Of a stretch of DNA of 64,000 nt, positions 58,050 to 64,000 are shown piece after piece; position 1 is the first letter of the stretch, and every line of letters begins with the position of its first letter. Source of the DNA: Adiantum capillus-veneris (lineage: Eukaryota > Streptophyta > Polypodiopsida > Polypodiales > Pteridaceae); the NCBI GenBank assembly GCA_014529385.2, contig CM043960.1:39407281-39471280 (forward strand), written 5' to 3'. Made by a program: the position numbers and the translations under genes. The notes under the pieces were generated by a model. It did no database searches. It was not told where the DNA came from and saw only the letters and a list, made by a program, of their open reading frames with translations.

Positions 58050-58227
58050 CATGGGAAGCAAGCAAAAAGTTCAAAAAATGCATAAAAGCAAGATCTTGAG
58101 CATGGGACGGATGCAAGACATAAAGAAGTGGTTTGGGAGATGGGATGCATTACACTTGCTACAAGATGCCTCAATAGACTGCCAAGTGAATGAAGCTTTT
58201 CTAGAATTCAAACGTATTACGGCTTAG
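58050..58227 (+). pseudogene. LINE B-like ORF2 fragment
   Basis: The frame reads KSKILSMGRMQDIKKWFGRW, closely resembling the family B segment KSKFLTSSLVEDIRKWFSRW near 24540. It ends at a TAG at 58225. It lies 3' of a (CT)n tract, consistent with a 5'-truncated plus-strand LINE, but no LINE 3' hairpin was found downstream. Confidence 0.45.
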
Positions 58228-58310
58228 GAGGAATCTGGTCGGTCATACTTCATACATTACACCACCCATATTGCCCCCGACTACAAAACCATGTTCTTCA
58301 TTGAAAGAGG

Positions 58311-58312
<2 letters not shown>

Positions 58313-58358
<46 letters not shown>
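58313..58358. repeat. (CT)n
   Basis: About 22 CT/TC units. The sequence between this and the previous tract contains the LINE-like fragment. Confidence 0.95.
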
Positions 58359-58359
<1 letters not shown>

Positions 58360-59005
58360 ATGTCGCTGATAAAATGCTTTGCAAAAGCTTAAAGCTCAAG
58401 CCTTCCCGAGTTGCCAGCCATGAAAATCATACAATGGAAGACGAGTGATGCTTTGTAGTCTTCGAATGCAAAGTTCTTGAATAGTTTTTCTCTTGCAAAA
58501 GCTCTTACTTATTGCTATCTCATTGGTATACACATTCGCACCCTAAAAAATGGCACTGACCACAAAAAAAAGTATCCACCTATTTCTTCTTCCTACCGCC
58601 CTTTCTAGATTTCCCACTACTTGTACTTGTGCTCCCAAAACTTGGCTCTCCCTTCGTATTTGGCTGCAGACCTTAGGCACTAGCCAGCTCGACCACCTTA
58701 AGCATTCAAGCCTTTCCAGATGTTATGTTTGCATTAATAGGACTGCCATCATTCTGCCTTAGTCTGCCACAATTGTCTCCTAATGTGTCCTCTTAGCGTA
58801 GCATCCCTTGAATAGGCCTTTTCACGCTCCAATGCATAAGCAAGGCTTAGAGAACTGCAACTTTCGCCACTTTCAGAGGCGGCTAGGCTCTCGCAAGAAT
58901 GGCTAACATCCAGCATCTTCTTAGAGTCTAAGTAGATAGGATAAATGATCACCCACTTTGATCGATCGGGCTCCTGCTACCTGTTTGTTAAAAGCTTAGG
59001 TCATG

Positions 59006-59006
<1 letters not shown>
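58359..59006. other. no gene recognised
   Basis: No domain or repeat boundary recognised. Short open frames only. Confidence 0.35.

Positions 59007-59036
<30 letters not shown>
59007..59036. repeat. (CT)n
   Basis: About 15 CT units, followed within 30 bases by the tail that precedes the short LTR. Confidence 0.95.
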
Positions 59037-59039
<3 letters not shown>

Positions 59040-59094
59040 TATTCCTTCACAATTGTATTCCTTCACAATGGAAACTTTCATAACTTGTACCCTC

Positions 59095-59300
59095 TGTTGG
59101 GGTAAAGACGCTCCGCCTTTTTCCCGGGCCGGATGTTCGGTGTCCAGCCGCCCACCCACCATTTGTACATGCCCTTATTCATTATACATATATAAATAAG
59201 GAGCACCTCACTCACTAGTTCCAGAGGTTGCTCCACCCACACCGTCTCGTGCTTCTCCCCTTGCCCACACGCACCGAACCACCGCACGCATGCATCCACA
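59095..59300 (+). repeat. 206-bp LTR with TATA box
   Basis: The TG...CA bounded unit lies between interior-end sequence on the left and a primer site on the right. This is the arrangement seen when two copies of an element share one LTR. Confidence 0.6.
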
Positions 59301-60168
59301 AGGGGTATCAGAACTATAGCGGTGAACCGCAAGCGCTATCGCTCTCCGACGACCGACTCGAAAGCGACGGAGCTCGCCAGGTATGGTGGAGCTTGAAGGT
59401 CAAGCTTGAGCTTGGCGTTGGCTGTAGATCCAACATGGATCGGAGTTTGCCGAGAGGAGATCTCGGCAAATCCCGGCTACCCGGTGCGTGCATCCCTCCT
59501 TTGGAGAAGGGGGATCTTTGAATAAGTTTTGGCATCTCTATGGAAAACAGAGTATGAAGAAAAACCTTGGAATTGGGAGCTTGAGCAGGTGGAGTCGAGC
59601 AAAGAAGCAAGCCCTTGAAGGTCTTGCACACAAGGGGGCAATTGAGTAGGCAATCGATGCACATCAGGTAGTAGCTTGGATCTGTGTACGAGCCAGGGAA
59701 GCGGGCAGGGAAGGCAGTGTTGGGAGCTGAGAGAGAAAGCTAAGGTTTACATGTGGGCAGGTAGTCAGCGAGTTGCAACAAGTGCAAAATCAGACAGTAA
59801 GGAGTTGAGAGACTTTGAGAGCCTTGAAGGATTTGGAAACTCAAAAGCAAGCAAATTGGAGGCAATTGGGGGCAAGCAAGTTGCCATGAGTCGACCAAAA
59901 GCCAGGGAATCGGGCACAAGCAGCACGCTGAGGAATTAGGCCGAGGGCAAGAGCTGAGAAATCAATGAGAAGGGCAATTTTTGTAGTGTGCAGGCATTTG
60001 GGCACACTCCCCCTCCCACGCTTGTCAGAGTCCACACCCGGCAGTCAACAATTGACAGAGCCTGCAGCTCGTCAAAGAGTCACAAAATTAATTGTTTTTA
60101 AAAACTCTTTACACACGCTATTGTGTGTGCAAGGAATCACTCCCACGGGACACCGACTCTCCAAACTA

Positions 60169-60271
60169 GAGAGAGAGAGAGAGAGCTTGAGAGATTGAGC
60201 GACCCCAGCTAGAAGAGAGAGGTTACGAGCCGACATCGACAGCCCTGACTACAGACCCCGACTCTCCAAAC

Positions 60272-60312
<41 letters not shown>
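60169..60312. repeat. (GA)n tracts within a short duplicated block
   Basis: CGACTCTCCAAACTAGAGAG occurs at about 60153 and 60259, each followed by a GA run (about 60169-60184 and 60273-60312) and then GCGACCCCA. This is a duplicated leader segment of the copia-like element. Confidence 0.85.
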
Positions 60313-60315
<3 letters not shown>

Positions 60316-61837
60316 CCCCACTTTGAAGGAAGTGATAAGAAAAAGAGAGAGAGAAAGATAGCAATCTCGAGGTGTTTGCGAGTCCCGCCGAGTAAGCCCG
60401 AGCATCACCCGACATCGGCTTCTTCTCGACTTTGACTTTCGTCAGCTTGACATCGAGTTCGACACTGATTTGCATTTTTCTCTTTGATCTTGGTGTTTAC
60501 CTGTAGGCTTCGCATTGACGGCTCGGCGTATCGGTTTTGACATCAATTTATGGCTACTATGGAATTTGGTAATCACTTTCGTCCGATGACGAAAGGCGAC
60601 ATCGGGTGTTTTCTCGACTTCGAGCACAGGCGGCTATAGCATTGGCACTCCCGCCTGGTGGCAAAAGACGGCACCGACGGACATCCCTGGTTTCTCGACC
60701 TTGACACAGCAGGAGAATGTTAGAGCAAGAGCAGCATATGCTCTCCTCTAGCTTTCATCCGGAGTGGCCGGCTCCGACGTAGTCTCCAACGGTAATACGA
60801 CTTCGATGATTCTCAAATTTCGGCCTTGACGGCACATACCGACAGATACGGCTCTGACGGACCATTCTAGAGTGGGTTTTTTCCTTGAGCACACTTGGCT
60901 CCCGGACGGTGTTCCTGGTTGATGTGTTTATTGACGGATGAGTTAGTGTGTCAGTTTCACATCGGTTTTGCTCACAAGTTGCATAGTCTTTCCAATACAC
61001 CTTATGCGGCACATGTAGTGCTCATGTATGATTGTGTGGAGCATTTTAGAGAACTGTTTTGCCATGGTTTTGGCAGTGCTATGTATGCCATTTTGTGGAT
61101 TTTGCTACTGAAACACTGAGTGTCTATTTCGTGGCGTGTTTTGTGAGATTTCTAAGTTTTTGCTCAATTTTCAAGGAAAACTCTGCTGGATTTTTCCCAG
61201 ATTCTCACCATGGTTTATGCATGCTTGCAGTTTACCCTCTGATTGTTTAGTGGTCGAGTTGACCTCCCACTCTGGCAGTTATGTGTAGTTTTTTGGCTTC
61301 CGGTTTGCGTTGAGTTTTGACTCATTTTGCAAAGGAAATTCTATTCGTTTTCCCTCGTCTTCTTGCCATAAATCTTTGCAGTGTTATGCCATCTTATACA
61401 ATGATCGAGTGTTTACTCTCACTTTGACAGGTTTTGTCAGTTTAAACACGGTTTAGTGTTCTTGTACCCACTCTTGCAAGAGTGAGGATTCTGTATGCTT
61501 GTGTAGCTATAGATAGACATTTCACAGGTTTTGTAGATTTTTGCAGGCAGTTTCTCTTGTGGGATGCGTTTTGAGTTAGTTTGCTCTCTACTTGCGTATA
61601 TGGTTATGCGCTTTACATTCAATTGAGCAATTTGTCCCAATTTATGCTTGCATATAGCAGATTGTGGAGTTGTTTTATGCATATGTGACCATCAATTTTG
61701 ATGCGATTGGTCATGGCTTTCATGATTGTGTAGTGATTGAGTGATCTCCCACTTTTGTTGCCATTTTTGCATTCACTTATGGCAGCAGACATATGTGACA
61801 GTGAGAGACGACGATCTCATTCTGGCCGATACTGCGT

Positions 61838-62236
61838 TGTTGTCATTGTGGTCACATAGGGCACATGAGGCACCGTTGTTTCAAGCATATGAGACAGCAA
61901 TGGAGATCTATGCATAGTGCACATGAGGTTTTGACACATGCTAGAGAAATGTCTTCATATGCCAGTGATGATGATGTCACATTTGCCTTCAGCGTTCCTC
62001 TTGATTACATGTCTTTGAGCAGCGACACTTCTCCACGTTGGTTGTTAGATGAGGATGCAATTTTCCATGTCACATTGCATCATGACTGGTTTAGCGCCTT
62101 CTCTAGTGGAGGTTTTGGCTATGTGCACTTGGCCGATGGTTCGGCATTTGGCATAGAGGGTGCGGTGCAGGAGACGTTTGTTTGTCATTGCCCACTGGTG
62201 CGTCATACACACTACGACATGGCACTACATTCCTAA
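61838..62236 (+). pseudogene. copia-like gag knuckle and protease
   Basis: The frame opens with a knuckle CCHCGHIGHMRHRC (C-x2-C-x4-H-x4-C, 61838-61879). After a Ser/Asp-rich spacer it has PRWLLDEDAIFHVT and GGFGYVHLADGSAFGIEG, the pattern of a Ty1/copia aspartic protease. However, the catalytic D-S-G/D-C-G is altered to DED, so it should be inactive. The frame ends at a TAA at 62234. Integrase and RT do not follow. Confidence 0.65.
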
Positions 62237-62640
62237 GTTGAGATAGAGTTTGATCTTAGTGAGATAGTTAGCAGATTTTGGTTGTCAAGTACTGCTTAGA
62301 GAGAAGTCTTTCTAGATGCATTGCGATTCACTAGTGATTACCAGAGGAGTCCGCAGCAACTTGGTATATCCTATGCATGTATTTGACGTTCGAGACGACA
62401 TAGTCTCAGTTTTTCTCCTGGCATGCTTTGAGCGAAAGACATGACGTGTCTCTTTTGCGGGTGCTCCACCATGCTCACGAGACAAAGCATTTAGTTGTGC
62501 AGGACATACCAGTGGACTTTGTAGGTACAGAGATAGAGCGACAGTGCTCTAGTGAGGAATAGCATGTGTCATCGGAGTTTGTGCAGGCAGAGGTAGAGCA
62601 GGTTTTCTCCCTAGATAACAATGGAGACTTCCATAACCTC

Positions 62641-62642
<2 letters not shown>

Positions 62643-62672
<30 letters not shown>
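62643..62672. repeat. (CT)n at the lost 3' LTR position
   Basis: About 15 CT units directly after the interior end of the copia-like element. Confidence 0.95.
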
Positions 62673-62958
62673 ACACATTCACTAAGATAGACTCTCCATG
62701 CCTATGAATGCTTGAATCTGATTTTTCTTGAAGAAAGACACTATGGTATGGGCACATTGCCCTAAAATTGAACTTAGAACTAATTGTTAGTCAAGTTAGT
62801 TCTGCTAGTTAGGCTAACTTGAATATTTGATTGAGCTAGTGGGCTAACTACCACTACCTAGCTGAGACTACCTGGATGAAACCTAATTAACTCATGGCCT
62901 AACTAGATCACAAAGGAAACCTAACTAGGTTAGGCTAAGGCTATACCCTAACATGGAA

Positions 62959-63204
62959 TCTCGGGGGTTCACTTTTTAAACATGTTACCACGTGAGTTTA
63001 AATGAATGGGTTTTTTACTTGCAAAAATTTTAACAGGATTATATTAACAAAAGGGGTTTTTTAATTGACTTTAGAAAAGAACCCGTAAGTTTTTGAAGAA
63101 AAAGGAGACATTTTATTACCCTAAGCATGTATGTAAAGGGCTTTTTTTAATACCCTTTGAATGCACGTTATACAAATAGTTTCTTAAAGGTGCACCCCCC
63201 GAAG
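62959..63204. mobile_element. MITE copy 2 (246 bp)
   Basis: The ends are TCTCGGGGGTTCACT and, complemented, CTTCGGGGGGTGCACC. The flanks are CATGGAA (62952-62958) and CATGGGA (63205-63211), a 6-of-7 duplication. It shares CACGTGAGTT, ATTAACAAAAGGGG and GGTGCACC with the copy at 40520, in the same order. Confidence 0.8.
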
Positions 63205-63211
63205 CATGGGA

Positions 63212-64000
63212 TGAACTAGGCCTTAATGCCTTTTTGGCTTGGGGACTTGGGATGTAATAAACCCAATGGCTTATACCCTAGGCCAACTTGAAGGTAGAAT
63301 CCTTTTGCATGCGAGGTGACCTAGGCAATTAAGAAAGGCCCAACGGTGCAATCATAGCATCTTTAAAACCGATGACAGATGCCTAGAAATTTGTGACGCT
63401 TGTAGAGCATTCCACCTTAGTAGCATGGTGTGTTAGCCTGATCTAGGGCACCCTTGATGCAGAACAAAGTAAGAGACTCTGAGCGAGATGGAGGAGAATC
63501 GGTACTTAAAGGTGAGCTCATTATTTTGAGCTCACTTAGTTTCCTTTTTAGTTTTTCCAAATAGTAATTGCTTAGTCTGTGAGCATAGTTATGGCTTCCT
63601 TTGTGTACGGCTTCCTTTGTGTGAAGCCTTGCTAATTAAGATATCAAGTATGAGTAAACCATTTTAAGTATTATCTTTACACCTCCTTCTTCTCTGAGCG
63701 AGTGTGTAAGTTGGATATACCAGCACTAAACCTTGGAAGTTTGAAGTTTCAAACCACTCTGCCATGGCGATGAAAAATGCGACTAGACCATCTGAGGTAC
63801 CTGAACAATTAATCTATGATTAATCTCTAAGGTACGGAGTAATGACTAAACTCAAGAAATGGGCATGCATGGTCTATGCATGGTAACTATTAGTACAAGA
63901 ATACAATGTTGGATGCATGGTTTAGCTTGGATGAATGTCGTTATCAAGGAAATTTGGCAGGATCAACCTGTCTCAAAAATATTAACAGACTTATCCTTGC
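63212..64000. other. no gene recognised
   Basis: No domain seen. A short inverted repeat, TGAGCTCA with its complement near 63513-63533, could form a hairpin. CTTCCTTTGTGT is repeated at about 63595 and 63610. Confidence 0.35.

Larger units (their letters stand above)
59095..62650 (+). mobile_element. short-LTR copia-like gag/protease element, 3' LTR missing
   Basis: A 206-bp LTR (59095-59300) runs from TGTTGGGG to CATCCACA, with TATATAAATAAGG (about 59190) as promoter. The primer site GGGTATCAGAAC follows (59303-59314), close to the initiator-tRNA-Met type. The interior ends with CAATGGAGACTTCCATAACC (62619). Nearly the same words stand directly before the LTR at 59066, which marks the 3' end of the interior. 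Where a second LTR is expected, at 62649, there is only (CT)n. Neither RT nor integrase is present. Confidence 0.6.

Noticed and set aside
62780-62945. CTAACTAG-rich stretch as a satellite
   Set aside because: The repeats are irregular and short, with no fixed unit length.
63513-63533. Hairpin as a terminator
   Set aside because: It is a short stem with no U tract in eukaryotic DNA and no gene upstream.

Overview
The window looks like nuclear DNA from a land plant with a large, repeat-rich genome. The signs are Ty1/copia and Ty3/gypsy relics, a plant-type LINE whose ORF1 carries a CCHC knuckle, a retrotransposon primer-binding site matching the 3' end of plant tRNA-Asp, and one spliced gene with short GT-AG introns. 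A fern or other non-seed plant is my guess, because three LINE families here carry an animal/algal-type ORF1. The sequence does not prove that. I see no bacterial or organellar genes, tRNA, rRNA or CRISPR. Nearly every protein-coding stretch is a transposon relic with stops or frameshifts.

Layout. 1-700 is the 3' end of a LINE (family A). 700-10020 is a pile of LTR-retrotransposon relics: a gag gene, a solo LTR, an unrecognised ORF, a gypsy pol fragment, a second gag and an LTR. 10021-16726 is a second solo LTR of the same family, split by a 5.8-kb LINE (family D) that sits between (TG)n tracts. 17440-17965 is a tandem duplication. 18282-20118 is the only host-like gene, the 3' part of a spliced PHD-finger gene.

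20276-37713 is a train of about ten LINE copies from families A, B and C. Most lie head to tail on the minus strand, and nearly every junction is a (GA)n or GA-rich tract; the outermost right copy is on the plus strand with a (CT)n tail. Family B (23861-28205) is nearly full length. At least three copies keep the endonuclease but have lost the reverse transcriptase. All three families end in the same short hairpin, which shows compensatory changes.

37714-42550 is a minus-strand Ty3/gypsy relic broken by a 236-bp MITE. 45479-55760 is a minus-strand Ty1/copia relic. Into it a complete 6.7-kb gag-only (TR-GAG-like) LTR element has inserted at 47297-54030 with a perfect GCATT target duplication. 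This element carries an array of about 287-bp repeats, each with a 20-24 bp palindrome. 56380-57300 is a second copia relic. 59095-62650 is a short-LTR, copia-like gag/protease element whose 3' LTR seems to be replaced by (CT)n. 62959-63204 is a second copy of the MITE.

Taken together, this is a retrotransposon graveyard beside one PHD gene. The unusual parts are LINEs of several families bounded by microsatellites, their shared 3' hairpin, their RT-less derivatives, and the palindrome-bearing gag-only element.
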